Positions 1-8,875 of a stretch of 64,000 nucleotides of DNA are shown in pieces. A program made the position numbers and the translations under genes. The stretch is from positions 20,167 through 84,166 of the forward strand of contig URBQ01000004.1 in the NCBI GenBank assembly GCA_900546115.1. The letters are read 5' to 3'. Within the stretch, counting starts at the first letter, position 1. Each line of letters opens with the position of its first letter. The notes beneath the pieces were generated by a model. It did not search any database. It was not told the origin of the DNA and worked only from the letters and a program-made list of their open reading frames with translations. Source of the stretch: an uncultured Collinsella sp. Its GTDB lineage: Bacteria > Actinomycetota > Coriobacteriia > Coriobacteriales > Coriobacteriaceae.

Positions 1-1329
1 CTCGCCACCACCGGTGCCGAGGCGCTCTACTCCGACATGGGCCACGTCGGCCGCGGCAACATCTACGCTACCTGGCCGTTCGTTAAGTGCTGCCTGCTGC
101 TTTCCTATATGGGCCAGGGCGCTTGGCTTATGAACAACGCTGCCAACCCCGAGCTCATGGGCATTGCCGATCTCAACCCGTTCTACCAGATGCTCGCCCC
201 GGGCCTGCGTCCGTTTGCCGTCGGCCTTTCCACCGTTGCGGCCATCATTGCCTCGCAGGCGCTCATTACCGGCGCATTCTCGCTGGTGTCCGAGGCCAGC
301 CGTCTGGACCTCATGCCGCACATGCAGGTCTTCTACCCTGCCGAGACCAAAGGCCAGCTCTACATCCCCATGGTCAACAACGTCATGCTCGTGGGCTGCG
401 TCATCGTGGTGCTGCTGTTCCAGAACTCGGCGCATATGGAAGCCGCCTACGGCCTTGCCATTACGCTGACTATGATGTGCACCACGCTGCTGCTCTTCTT
501 CTACCTGCACGAGGAGCGCAAGCTCAAGGTCGCGCCGTGGATCTTCGCGGCCTTCTTCCTTTTGCTCGAAGGCTTCTTCTTCGTGAGCTCGCTCACCAAG
601 TTCTTCCACGGCGGCTATTTCACCATCCTCATGGCCGCGCTCATCATGGGTATCATGGTGTGCTGGTACAACGGTACGGCTGTTGAGCAGCGCCAGTTTA
701 CGCTGCTGCCGCTGCGCAGCTACCTGCCGCAGCTCAAGCGCCTGCGCGATGACGATCGCTACGAGCGCCTGAGCGACAACATCGTGTACCTGACCAAGGA
801 CACCCATACCGATTACATCGACCGCGACATCGTCTACTCGATTCTGGACAAGCATCCCAAGCGCGCCCGCGCCTGGTGGTTTGTGAATGTCGAGACCATG
901 GACGAGCCGCATACCTTTGCCTATTCGGTCGAGACGTTCGGCACCGACTATGTGTTCCGCGTGCATCTGTACCTGGGCTACAAGATCAACCAGCGCGTCA
1001 ATGCCTACCTGCGTCAGGTCGTTCAGGACCTGGCTGCCACCGGCGAGCTGCCGGCGCAGACGCATGATTACTCGGTCTACAAGGATCCGGGCAACATCGG
1101 TACGTTCAAGTTCGTCCTGATCCGTAAGCTTCTGGCGCCCGAAAGCGATGTGGAGCCGAGCGAGCGCACGGCCATCACGCTCAAGTACATCATTCGTCGC
1201 GCCGCCGGCACGCCTGCACGCTGGTACGGCCTGGAGAACTCCAACGTGAGCTTTGAGTACGTGCCGCTGTTCACCAAGTTCAAGGCCGTGAACAAGATGC
1301 ATCGCCTAGCCCCCAACGAGCGCCCGTAG
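1..1329 (+). CDS. kup: KUP-family potassium uptake protein, 5' truncated by window edge
   Basis: This is the C-terminal part of a Kup/Trk-D type K+ symporter in the cytoplasmic membrane. The frame is open from base 1, and the first residues read LATTGAEALYSDMGHVGRGN, which matches the conserved KUP block around TGAEALYADMGH, so the true start lies left of the window. Several hydrophobic helices follow (residues about 25-220 of the visible part). After them comes a soluble C-terminal domain, with the family-like stretch around VETMDEPHTFAY, and the stop is at 1327-1329. An ATG at 37 is internal and should not be taken as the start. The gene is followed by a small membrane protein and a KdpD/KdpE-like two-component pair, which suggests K+ homeostasis as the local theme. 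Confidence 0.93.
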   Translation, partial: LATTGAEALYSDMGHVGRGNIYATWPFVKCCLLLSYMGQGAWLMNNAANPELMGIADLNPFYQMLAPGLRPFAVGLSTVAAIIASQALITGAFSLVSEASRLDLMPHMQVFYPAETKGQLYIPMVNNVMLVGCVIVVLLFQNSAHMEAAYGLAITLTMMCTTLLLFFYLHEERKLKVAPWIFAAFFLLLEGFFFVSSLTKFFHGGYFTILMAALIMGIMVCWYNGTAVEQRQFTLLPLRSYLPQLKRLRDDDRYERLSDNIVYLTKDTHTDYIDRDIVYSILDKHPKRARAWWFVNVETMDEPHTFAYSVETFGTDYVFRVHLYLGYKINQRVNAYLRQVVQDLAATGELPAQTHDYSVYKDPGNIGTFKFVLIRKLLAPESDVEPSERTAITLKYIIRRAAGTPARWYGLENSNVSFEYVPLFTKFKAVNKMHRLAPNERP

Positions 1330-1390
1330 GCGCCGACAGGTTGCACGGAGTTGGTTTTCGATGGACAAGATTGAGACCGGGGAGGCAAAC

Positions 1391-1585
1391 ATGGATACAA
1401 AGGCGCTCGATGGCCGCGAGGTGGTTGCCGAGCTGGTGCGTGAGGCGCGCGCCGACGCCGCCGAAGATCGGTTTTTGACGAACCGTGCCAACATGGATAT
1501 GGCCGATCGCGTAATTTCGATCGTGGCACTGGTATTTGGAGCGGTGTGCGTGTGTGCCCTGCTCGCGCACGTGCTGTTTGTCTAG
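1391..1585 (+). CDS. small single-helix membrane protein, unknown function
   Basis: A 64-residue protein with a charged N-terminal half (about residues 1-35, rich in E, R, D and A) and one C-terminal hydrophobic segment (about VISIVALVFGAVCVCALLAHVLFV). I chose the ATG at 1391 because GGGGAGG lies 6 bases upstream (1379-1385). An in-frame ATG at 1361 would add 10 residues and has no comparable ribosome binding site. It lies 61 bp after kup and ends just before a strong terminator, so it may be co-transcribed with kup. I do not recognise the family. A KdpF-like or other transporter-accessory peptide is possible but not shown by the sequence. Confidence 0.6.
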   Translation: MDTKALDGREVVAELVREARADAAEDRFLTNRANMDMADRVISIVALVFGAVCVCALLAHVLFV

Positions 1586-1630
1586 CGACCGCCGGTTGCA
1601 AAGGCTATACACTTGGAACCACCACAAGGG

Positions 1631-1676
1631 AAACCACCACAAAGGTGCCTGTTCCTTTGTGGTGGTTTTTGTTTTT
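1631..1676 (+). terminator. intrinsic terminator after kup and the small membrane protein
   Basis: A perfect 15-bp stem (1631-1645 with 1654-1668; arms AAACCACCACAAAGG and its complement) encloses an 8-nt loop and is followed by a T-rich run (1666-1676). It separates the kup transcript from the sensor kinase gene that starts at 1697. Confidence 0.85.
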
Positions 1677-1696
1677 GAGAGAGGGGCGGGGCGCTG

Positions 1697-3322
1697 ATGG
1701 ACGTCCGTACGGACGGCGATATTGCCGATAGCTTTTGGTGGCGGCGCACAACGCTGACGCGCCGCACTCCTCTGTATGACGCTTGCGTATCGGTGGGGCT
1801 GTTGGTCGCGGCGACGATTGTGGGTGCGCTGCTCGACCATCCGGGTCTCGCGCCGAGCATCATGATCGTCTATGTGTTCGCCGTTCAGCTGTGCGCATTC
1901 TTTACCTGGAGTCGCCTGTATTGCTTGCTGAGCTCGGCTGCCGCCGTGGCGCTCTACAACTTCTTGTTTGTCGATCCGCGCTACTCGCTGTCGCTTATCG
2001 ACCGCGTCTATCCCGGCATGTTCTTCATCATGTTTGTGGTCTCGCTCGTGTCGAGCTCGATTGCGTTGGCCCTGCGCCGCGCCTTGGCACAGGCTGCCGC
2101 CAGTGACCGCCGCACGCATATGGTGCTCGAGACCAACCGTATGCTGCAGCGGTGCGCCGGTCAGCAGCAGATTGTCCATGCCATGGCAACGCAGCTGGCG
2201 CGTCTTTCGGGCTGTCCGGTCGTGTGGTACAGCGCCGACGCCGAGGGCGATGACCTGCTGCCGCGCGCGACATACACGGCTGTGGGCGATGCCGCGCCGG
2301 TGCATGAACTGGCGCCGCAGATGCCGCCGCGGCTCTCGGCGTCCGCCTATGTGGGAACGCCGCTCGATGCCACCTATGGCGGCTCGGCGTTTTATGGCAT
2401 CTACCTGACGGTTCGCACGGGCGACGGCTTCGTCCGCTCGGGCGACCCCGCCTCGGTGGTGGGCGTGCTGGCTATCGTTGCCGAGCCCGACGTGCTGACG
2501 CATGAGGAGCGGACACTTGCCGATGCCATCGTGAGCGAAGGCGAGCTGGCGCTCGACCGCGCCCGCGCCATGGAGGCCCGCGAGGAGGCGGCGGTGCTCG
2601 CCAAAAACGAACAGCTGCGCGCCAACCTGCTGCGCTCCATTTCGCACGATCTGCGCACGCCGCTTACCAGTATTTCGGGTAATGCCGACGTGCTGCTCGA
2701 TCAGGGCTCGACCGGCACCGCCGTGCTCGATGCCCAGACGCGCCGCGGCCTGCTTCTATCCATTCGCTCGGATGCGCTGTGGCTCAACGCCACCGTCGAG
2801 AATCTGCTCGCCATCACCAAGCTCGAGGGTGGCGGTATGCGCCTGTCGACCACGCTCGAGCTCATGGACGATATCGTCGAGGAGGCACTGCGCCACGTAA
2901 ATCCGGCCGTGCGCGAGCACGACCTTAAGGTGGTGGCGTGCGATGAGCCGGCGCTCGTCAACGTCGACGCGCGCCTGATGGTGCAGCTGGTGGTCAATCT
3001 GGTGAACAACGCCATCACCTATACGCCCGCAGGCTCGCATATCATGATTTCGATTAGCGTCGACGATGGACGTGTGGCGTGCTCGGTGGCCGATGATGGT
3101 CCGGGCATCGCATCCGAGGACCGCGAGCGTATCTTTGAGTCGTTCTATACCGCCAACCACGGTTTGGCCGACAGCCATCGCAGCGTGGGCCTGGGTCTTT
3201 CGCTCTGCCGCTCCATTGCGTTGGCGCATGGCGGTAGCATAGAGGTTGCCGCGGCGGACCCGCACGGCTCGGTCTTTACGATTGAGCTTCCCGCCGCCGA
3301 TGTTTCGTTTGATAAGGAGTAG
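1697..3322 (+). CDS. KdpD-like sensor histidine kinase lacking the N-terminal KdpD/Usp module
   Basis: A 541-residue membrane histidine kinase. Residues about 30-128 form the four-helix DUF4118-type membrane block typical of KdpD. A GAF-like region follows (about 145-285). The HisKA box SISHDLRTPLTS carries phospho-acceptor His317, and the HATPase domain shows LVVNLVNNAITYTP (N box), DDGPGIA (G1) and VGLGLSLCRSI (G2). Full-length KdpD has about 900 residues and begins with a cytoplasmic KdpD/UspA module; that module is absent here. The gene is 4 bp from the response-regulator gene 3327-4040, so the pair is translationally linked. Adjacency to kup, with no kdpFABC in view, suggests K+ or turgor sensing. 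The signal itself is inferred. Confidence 0.88.
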   Translation: MDVRTDGDIADSFWWRRTTLTRRTPLYDACVSVGLLVAATIVGALLDHPGLAPSIMIVYVFAVQLCAFFTWSRLYCLLSSAAAVALYNFLFVDPRYSLSLIDRVYPGMFFIMFVVSLVSSSIALALRRALAQAAASDRRTHMVLETNRMLQRCAGQQQIVHAMATQLARLSGCPVVWYSADAEGDDLLPRATYTAVGDAAPVHELAPQMPPRLSASAYVGTPLDATYGGSAFYGIYLTVRTGDGFVRSGDPASVVGVLAIVAEPDVLTHEERTLADAIVSEGELALDRARAMEAREEAAVLAKNEQLRANLLRSISHDLRTPLTSISGNADVLLDQGSTGTAVLDAQTRRGLLLSIRSDALWLNATVENLLAITKLEGGGMRLSTTLELMDDIVEEALRHVNPAVREHDLKVVACDEPALVNVDARLMVQLVVNLVNNAITYTPAGSHIMISISVDDGRVACSVADDGPGIASEDRERIFESFYTANHGLADSHRSVGLGLSLCRSIALAHGGSIEVAAADPHGSVFTIELPAADVSFDKE

Positions 3323-3326
3323 CGCC

Positions 3327-4040
3327 GTGCCGAACTCTGCCGTGAAACCGCTCATCTTGGTCGTTGAGGACGATCCCGCCGTCCGCAACCTTATCGTCGC
3401 CGCGCTCGAGGCGCACGGCTTGCGCCATATGGCCGTGGAGACCGCACATGCCGCCATCGCCGCCGCCTCGTCGCAGGCGCCGAGCATAGTACTGCTCGAT
3501 CTGGGCCTGCCCGATATGGACGGCGTCAAGGTGGTGGAGTCGGTGCGCGCATGGTCGGGCATGCCGATTATCGTGGTCTCGGCGCGCAGCGAGGATGCGG
3601 ACAAAATCCGCGCGCTCGATGCCGGTGCCGACGACTATCTGACCAAGCCGTTTTCGGTCGAGGAACTGCTCGCGCGCATTCGCACGACGCTCAGGCGCCT
3701 TTCGTATGCGCAAACGGGCGGCGTTGTCTCCGAGGGCTCGTTCGATACCGGTGAGCTGCATATCGATTTTGATGCCGGCATCGCCACGATGGATGGCGAG
3801 GAACTGCATCTGACGCCGATCGAGTACAAACTGCTATGCCTGCTGGCCCATAATGCCGACAAGGTGCTGACGCACCAGTTTATTTTGCACGAGATTTGGG
3901 GTACGGCGACCAAGAGCGACCTGGCGAGCCTGCGTGTCTTTATGGGCACGTTGCGTAAGAAGATCGAGTCCGACCCCGCGCATCCGCGCTATATCCAGAC
4001 GCACGTGGGTATTGGTTACCGATTGGTCATCCAAGGCTAG
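3327..4040 (+). CDS. KdpE-like OmpR-family response regulator
   Basis: A 237-residue winged-helix response regulator. The receiver domain has acidic residues D15/D16, phospho-acceptor D58 (VLLDLGLPDMDG) and K107 (DDYLTKPFS). The C-terminal OmpR/PhoB-type DNA-binding domain includes ELHLTPIEYKLLCLLAHNADKVLTH and ends RYIQTHVGIGYRLV, as in KdpE. I chose the GTG at 3327 because AAGGAG (3314-3319) precedes it by 7 bases. An in-frame start at 3246 would put 27 residues inside the kinase gene. Its partner is the adjacent kinase. The regulated promoter is not evident, but kup is the obvious candidate target. Confidence 0.9.
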   Translation: MPNSAVKPLILVVEDDPAVRNLIVAALEAHGLRHMAVETAHAAIAAASSQAPSIVLLDLGLPDMDGVKVVESVRAWSGMPIIVVSARSEDADKIRALDAGADDYLTKPFSVEELLARIRTTLRRLSYAQTGGVVSEGSFDTGELHIDFDAGIATMDGEELHLTPIEYKLLCLLAHNADKVLTHQFILHEIWGTATKSDLASLRVFMGTLRKKIESDPAHPRYIQTHVGIGYRLVIQG

Positions 4041-4064
4041 ATCGCCAACCACCATCCCAATATG

Positions 4065-4131
4065 AGTTGCGGTGAAATACGGCCTAACTTTGCCTCATTC
4101 TAGGCAAAACAGTCCGTATTCCACCGCAACT
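4065..4131. repeat. nested palindrome between convergent genes, probable bidirectional terminator
   Basis: An 18-bp inverted repeat (4065-4082 with 4114-4131; arm AGTTGCGGTGAAATACGG, one G-U-type mismatch) encloses a second 7-bp inverted repeat (4089-4095 with 4102-4108; TTTGCCT/AGGCAAA). It sits between the end of the response-regulator gene and the convergent end of rlmKL. That position suits a bidirectional terminator or a dispersed palindromic repeat. Confidence 0.7.
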
Positions 4132-4135
4132 TTGT

Positions 4136-6694
4136 TTACTTGTCCTTGGGCTTGCTGGCGTAGAACTTTTTCTTTTTAGGTTTGCCGGCGGGGGAGGGTT
4201 TGCCGGCAAAGTTGGACTTGCCGTTGCCGGTCTGCGCGTGCGCGGGTACTGCCGCACGGGGCTTGCGGGCCTCGGGGTTGCGTAGTTCCTCGACGCGCTC
4301 GGCAATTTCCTCGGCGCTAAAGCCGACTTCGGCCATGGCGTCCTCGATGGGCAGGCGGCGCACGATGTAGCAGTGGTGCACCTTCTGGTTGCGCGCGAAG
4401 TCCTCGGGGATGGTCTGCGCCGTAATGTCCTCCAGCACCACGCCCGCGCGGGCGAGCTTGCGCGTTTCGGGGCGGAAGCCGCGCAGGTTGCAGCTAAAGA
4501 TGGCATGGCCGCCCTGCGCGAGCAGGCGCGATACGCCAGCCAAAAGCTCAACATGGTCGCGCTGGACATCCCAGGTGCGGCGGCCCATCTTGGAGGAGTT
4601 CGAGAACGTGGGCGGGTCGACAAAGATCAGGTCCCAGCGGTTGCGCGTCTGGCGCTGGTCGCGAATCCAGGCGAGCACGTCGTCGCGCACAAAATGATGC
4701 TGAGGCCCCACAAAGCCGTTCTGGCGCATGTTGCGCTCGGCCCAGTCCAGATAGGTATTGGAGAGGTCGACCGTCACGGTTTCCTCGACGCCGCCATCGG
4801 CCGCGTAGCAGGTGGCAGTGCCGGTGTAGGCAAACAGATTGAGGAAGCGGCGCGCCTGCTTGGCGTGCTCGCGCACCAGGTTGCGGGTGACGCGGTGGTC
4901 CAAGAAGATGCCGACGTCCAGGTAGTCGTCAAAGTTGACGGCAAAGGTGAGGCCGCCCTCTTCGATGAGCGGCAGGCGACGACGCGCGATATTGGCGCGC
5001 TCGCCCGATGCGCCCTTGCCGGCGCCCTGCTTGCCGTACTGCGAGCCGCCGCGCGAACGCATGCGGGCCTTGGCGTGCACATGCTCGGCGGGAACATCTA
5101 GGATGCGCGGCGCGATGGCCAGAATGTCGAGCATACGGGCCTGGGCCAGTGCGGGGTCGATGGTCTTGGGCGCGGCGTATTCGGCGATGACGAGCCAGCG
5201 GCCCGGCGTCTGCGGGCAACCCTCGTACAGGTCGATAGCGGCGGAGTAGTCGGGCAGGTCGGCATCGTAGACGCGGTAGCAGCTCACGCCCTCGCGCCTG
5301 GCCCACTTGCGGCGCAGACGGGCATTCTTGCGCAGGCGGTTGGCGAACTGCTCGGACTCGGGGATGAGCACGGGCAGCGGCTTGCCGTCGCCCAGGTCGA
5401 GCATGGCGGCAGGCTCGGGCATGGGGACGTTGGCGGTTTCGTCTTGGGCATCCGCGGTCTGCTCCTCGGCATCTGCGCTGGTCGCAGCTTCGAATGTCGC
5501 GGCGGCGTGGTCGAGCGAGGGCCAAACCTCAATAGCCGCCTCCTCGTTATTGGGCATGACGGCGATGGAGCGCGCAGGCTCGGCATGGAGCGCGCGGGCC
5601 ATAAGGCCATCGCGGGTGAGCGCGGCGACCGGTGCCGAAGCGAGCTCGGGCGCGCGGCGCAGCTCGCCGATGAGCGTCATGGCGTCGTGCATGAGCGAAA
5701 GCGGGGTTTCGGTGGTGTCTGCGACCACGGCGGTGCCGGCGACAGCGCCTGCATGGTCCAGCACGGTGGCGGGCTTGGCGGCGCAAAAGTCAACAAGACG
5801 CTTGTAGCCGGCACACTTGACCATGCGCTCGGCAGTCTTGCGGGCGGCGGGGTCGATGTCTACGGCCACGATGCGCGCCTGCCGCTCGCGCGCTGTCGCC
5901 TCGCGCTCGCGCGCCTCGGCAAGTAGCTGCTCCCACAGGGCGGCATCATGCAGCTGCCAGCCCTCAAAGCCCCAGCGCTCGCGCGCAGCACCCGGGGCGC
6001 GGTCGGTTAGGATATTCACTGCCTCCAGCAGCAGACCGCCGCCGGCGCACGAGGCGTCGACCAGCGTGGGCAGGGCTTCGTTCTCGTAATCGTCGGCCGT
6101 CAGCTCGCGCTCGCACAGCGCGGTCCAACCGACCTGCGCCAGCACCAGGGCGGCGTAGTCGGGGCGCAGCACGTGCGCGCCCTCGCCGGCACGGGTCGCT
6201 GCGGGCGGCAGGCGCTTGAACAGCGGGTCGCCCGAAAGATCCAGGCTTATGCTCGCGCGGCGCTGGCGCAGCGAAAGCAGTAGGTGAACATCGGGGTCGG
6301 CGGCATCGACATCGGCGCGACGGCCCGTGGTCTCGGCCAGACGGTCGCACAGCGCGTCCTTGGCGCGCAGGGCCGAGAAGCGCGTGTTACGCAGCTGCTC
6401 GGTCATGCCGCGGGCGGTGATGGCGATGGTGGCGCCGGGGCGGATGATGGTCTCCCAGGCGATGTCGTAAACGCTGTCGTACAGCCCATCGGCATCCTGT
6501 GCCTCAAAGCGCCCGAGCACCACAAACACACGGCTGGCCAGGCGCGACCACAGGCACGCGCGCAAGCCTTGCTCAAGCTCGCCCTCAAACGTGGCACGGC
6601 CCTTAAGGCGGCGGACATGCGAAAGCCCGAGGCGTTTAAGCTCGTCGGCGAGTGCGGACTCAAAGCCCTCGGGGCAGCTTGCGTAAAATTCCAT
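4136..6694 (-). CDS. rlmL: RlmKL-type 23S rRNA methyltransferase with degenerate N-terminal methyltransferase half
   Basis: An 852-residue protein with the RlmL/RlmK two-enzyme architecture (E. coli RlmKL is 702 aa). The N-terminal THUMP-like region and first methyltransferase domain (about 1-330) should make m2G2445. The C-terminal RlmK half (about 560-800) should make m7G2069; it has intact motif I (NLFAYTGT, 619-626) and VDPPTF (692-697). In the first domain motif I reads DASCAGGG (213-220) rather than the usual DPxCGSGT, and I find no NPPY catalytic motif in residues 300-335. Residues about 330-440 are an Ala/Glu-rich insertion, and the tail is Lys-rich. The ATG at 6694 has GAGAGG upstream and begins MEFYASCPEG, as in the family. 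The RlmK activity looks intact; the RlmL activity is doubtful. Confidence 0.85.
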   Translation of the reverse strand: MEFYASCPEGFESALADELKRLGLSHVRRLKGRATFEGELEQGLRACLWSRLASRVFVVLGRFEAQDADGLYDSVYDIAWETIIRPGATIAITARGMTEQLRNTRFSALRAKDALCDRLAETTGRRADVDAADPDVHLLLSLRQRRASISLDLSGDPLFKRLPPAATRAGEGAHVLRPDYAALVLAQVGWTALCERELTADDYENEALPTLVDASCAGGGLLLEAVNILTDRAPGAARERWGFEGWQLHDAALWEQLLAEAREREATARERQARIVAVDIDPAARKTAERMVKCAGYKRLVDFCAAKPATVLDHAGAVAGTAVVADTTETPLSLMHDAMTLIGELRRAPELASAPVAALTRDGLMARALHAEPARSIAVMPNNEEAAIEVWPSLDHAAATFEAATSADAEEQTADAQDETANVPMPEPAAMLDLGDGKPLPVLIPESEQFANRLRKNARLRRKWARREGVSCYRVYDADLPDYSAAIDLYEGCPQTPGRWLVIAEYAAPKTIDPALAQARMLDILAIAPRILDVPAEHVHAKARMRSRGGSQYGKQGAGKGASGERANIARRRLPLIEEGGLTFAVNFDDYLDVGIFLDHRVTRNLVREHAKQARRFLNLFAYTGTATCYAADGGVEETVTVDLSNTYLDWAERNMRQNGFVGPQHHFVRDDVLAWIRDQRQTRNRWDLIFVDPPTFSNSSKMGRRTWDVQRDHVELLAGVSRLLAQGGHAIFSCNLRGFRPETRKLARAGVVLEDITAQTIPEDFARNQKVHHCYIVRRLPIEDAMAEVGFSAEEIAERVEELRNPEARKPRAAVPAHAQTGNGKSNFAGKPSPAGKPKKKKFYASKPKDK

Positions 6695-6769
6695 GGGTGA
6701 CCTCTCTGGTTGCGTCGCTCCATTATATGATGGATGCTTCGTTTGCCATCGCCCTCGAAAGGAACCCAT

Positions 6770-7597
6770 ATGATTGATGCGTGCCCCGATTCCGCCGTGC
6801 TCTTTTTTGACGTGGACGGCACGCTGACGTCGTTCGATCCCGACGATATGACCGATAAGGACTTCAATGCAATCCATCCGTCGAAGGCTGTTGTCGATGC
6901 ATTTGGTCGCCTGCACAATGCGGGTCACCAGGCATTTATCTGCACGGGCCGTCCCCTGTGGCTGGTTGCCGATGGCCTGCGCGCGCTGAACCCGGCGGGT
7001 ATCGTTGCCATGGCGGGGGCCACGCTCGAGGTCGAGGGCCGCGTGGCACACGAGGACTGCATTGACGAGGACATTGTTGAGGAGCTCGCGCGTCGCATTA
7101 CTGTGGCGGGCGGCGAGGCGTTGTTCGAGACGAACGGTGCCACCTATTCACTTGAGCCAGTTGGTGTCGAACAGTCATTTCTGCTAGGCGCCGGCGTGGT
7201 GCATGGCGTTGATCAGATGCGCGTCGACGGCCGCTTGCGCGTAGGCAAGGTGTGCATTAACGCGTACGACCTGGCTCGCGTAGCCAACGATGACGGCTTT
7301 ATCGAGCGCGAGTTTGAGCTGTGCAACACCGGTGGTCAGAATCGCGAGCTGAGCCCCAAGGGCATCGACAAGGGCGTGGGCGTGGCGCGAGCGCTGGAAT
7401 ACCTGGGTCGCACCGGCAACGCGCGCACCTTTGGCTTTGGCGATTCGGGCAACGACCTGGGCATGCTCGCCGCCGTCGAGACGGCCGTGGCCATGGGCAA
7501 CGCCATGCCCGAGGTCAAGGCAGTCGCCGACTACGTGACCGACGATGTCGCACACGATGGCACCGTCACAGCGATGCAACATTTCGGCCTCATCTAA
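6770..7597 (+). CDS. HAD-superfamily (Cof-type) hydrolase
   Basis: A 275-residue cytoplasmic HAD phosphatase. Motif I is FFDVDGTLTSF (nucleophile D14 and D16). Motif II is the ICTGRP stretch. The C-terminal Mg-binding motif is FGFGDSGNDLGML. The large cap inserted between motifs II and III is typical of class IIB (Cof-type) enzymes, which usually dephosphorylate sugar phosphates or cofactors; the substrate here cannot be read. I chose the ATG at 6770 because GAAAGGA precedes it closely. An in-frame ATG at 6734 lacks a ribosome binding site. It is divergent from rlmKL with only about 75 bp between the two starts, so the promoters must overlap. Confidence 0.88.
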   Translation: MIDACPDSAVLFFDVDGTLTSFDPDDMTDKDFNAIHPSKAVVDAFGRLHNAGHQAFICTGRPLWLVADGLRALNPAGIVAMAGATLEVEGRVAHEDCIDEDIVEELARRITVAGGEALFETNGATYSLEPVGVEQSFLLGAGVVHGVDQMRVDGRLRVGKVCINAYDLARVANDDGFIEREFELCNTGGQNRELSPKGIDKGVGVARALEYLGRTGNARTFGFGDSGNDLGMLAAVETAVAMGNAMPEVKAVADYVTDDVAHDGTVTAMQHFGLI

Positions 7598-7790
7598 TGA
7601 ATCTCGCCTTCTGACGTTTGCTCAAACTGCGACTCTTTGCTTTTGCATGCTCAATCGATTTATCAATCCAAATACTGAGGTGTTTATACCGTTCGCCGAG
7701 AAGATAAAAAACCGCAGTTCACGCCTTGATAAACGTAGGTAAAGTGTTTAGCAGTTTACCGGCCGTGTGCAAGCGAAAGGAATCAGGCAG

Positions 7791-8495
7791 ATGGCAATCA
7801 AGGTGTTCGCTGACGGTGCAAACCTCGAGGGCATGCTCGACATGTACGAGAACGGCAACGTTCAGGGTTTCACGACCAACCCGTCCCTTATGAAGAAGGG
7901 CGGCGTGACGGATTACCGCGCGTTTGCCAAGGAGGTCCTGACCCACATCACCGATGTGTCCGTCTCGTTTGAGGTCTTTGCCGACGACGTCGAGACCATG
8001 GAGGTCGAGGCCCGCGAGATCGCTACCTGGGCCGAGAACGTCTACGTCAAGATTCCGTGCGTGACTACCAAGGGCGAGTCCACCGCCGAGCTGGTGCGCA
8101 AGCTTTCGGCCGATGGCATCAAGGTCAACGTCACCACCATCTTTACGCCTACGCAGGTCGACGAGATGGTCGAGGCCGTTGATGCCGAGACGCCGTCCAT
8201 CATCTCGCTCTTTGCCGGCCGTATCGCTGACACCGGCGTCGATCCCATTCCGTTTATGACGGAGTCGGTGAAGAAGGCCGCCGCCAAGCCCAACTGCGAG
8301 GTCCTGTGGGCGTCCACGCGTGAGCTTATCAATATTTACCAGGCGGAAGGATGCGGTTGCCAGATCATCACGGTGCCCAACAGCATCCTGGCCAAGCGTA
8401 AGAACATCGGCCGTGACCCGTACGAGGTCTCGCTCGATACCGTGCGCGGTTTTGCCAAGGATATCGCCTCGCTCGGTTTCCATATCCTGCCGTAA
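7791..8495 (+). CDS. transaldolase-family protein (TalC/FSA-like aldolase)
   Basis: A 234-residue class I aldolase of the small transaldolase/fructose-6-phosphate aldolase subfamily. The N-terminus has FADGANLEGML and GFTTNPSLMKKGG, the Schiff-base lysine is K87 in VYVKIPC, and later blocks include VNVTTIFTPTQ, ISLFAGRIADTG and LWASTREL. Proteins of this type either transfer dihydroxyacetone units in the pentose phosphate pathway or cleave fructose-6-phosphate; sequence alone does not decide. The ATG at 7791 follows GAAAGGA. It appears monocistronic. Its last 16 bases are duplicated downstream at 8634-8649, around a palindrome. Confidence 0.88.
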   Translation: MAIKVFADGANLEGMLDMYENGNVQGFTTNPSLMKKGGVTDYRAFAKEVLTHITDVSVSFEVFADDVETMEVEAREIATWAENVYVKIPCVTTKGESTAELVRKLSADGIKVNVTTIFTPTQVDEMVEAVDAETPSIISLFAGRIADTGVDPIPFMTESVKKAAAKPNCEVLWASTRELINIYQAEGCGCQIITVPNSILAKRKNIGRDPYEVSLDTVRGFAKDIASLGFHILP

Positions 8496-8649
8496 CGCGA
8501 ACGCTGGCTACATCGCGGGTTGTTCGCCCCGGCCTTTCCTTTCCCTATCGCTCACGCGCTTCGCGAGGGTCGCGCTAGGCAAAGGAAAGGCCGGGGCTGC
8601 CGACACGAACTTGCCGGTAGGTTGGTGATAGGCTTCCATATCCTGCCGT
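8478..8649. repeat. 16-bp direct repeat flanking a 17-bp-stem palindrome at the transaldolase 3' end
   Basis: TTCCATATCCTGCCGT occurs at 8478-8493 (last codons of the aldolase gene) and again at 8634-8649. Between the copies lies a large hairpin with a perfect 17-bp stem (8526-8542 with 8581-8597; arm GCCCCGGCCTTTCCTTT). The layout is that of a small inserted or duplicated element of about 156 bp. There is no coding frame of note inside. Confidence 0.7.
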
Positions 8650-8732
8650 GGACAAAGGTACTCCCGCCTGCGCCGTGCAAAATTGAGAGTATTCAGCAAG
8701 GTAAAGGCTTTTACCAGCTGGGTGAAGCATGG

Positions 8733-8791
8733 AACAGCCCCCGTTTTGGCTCTGATGACGCTAAAACGGGGGCTGTTTCTTGCTTTTTCGT
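8733..8791 (+). terminator. intrinsic terminator downstream of the aldolase gene
   Basis: A 15-bp stem (8733-8747 with 8763-8777; arm AACAGCCCCCGTTTT) is followed by TTTCTTGCTTTTT. It lies between the aldolase gene and the convergent end of tex. The rest of 8650-8875 shows nothing I recognise. Confidence 0.85.
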
Positions 8792-8875
8792 CTCTGAGGG
8801 GCATCCGGAACGGTGGAATTTGCAGAATACTCGCGATTTTGCACGTCGCGAGAGGGGGGACCCTTGCTTGGCGGT

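Noticed and set aside
8478..8649. The 16-bp repeat as att sites of an integrative element
   Set aside because: Only about 140 bp lie between the copies and no integrase is near; a miniature element or local duplication fits better.
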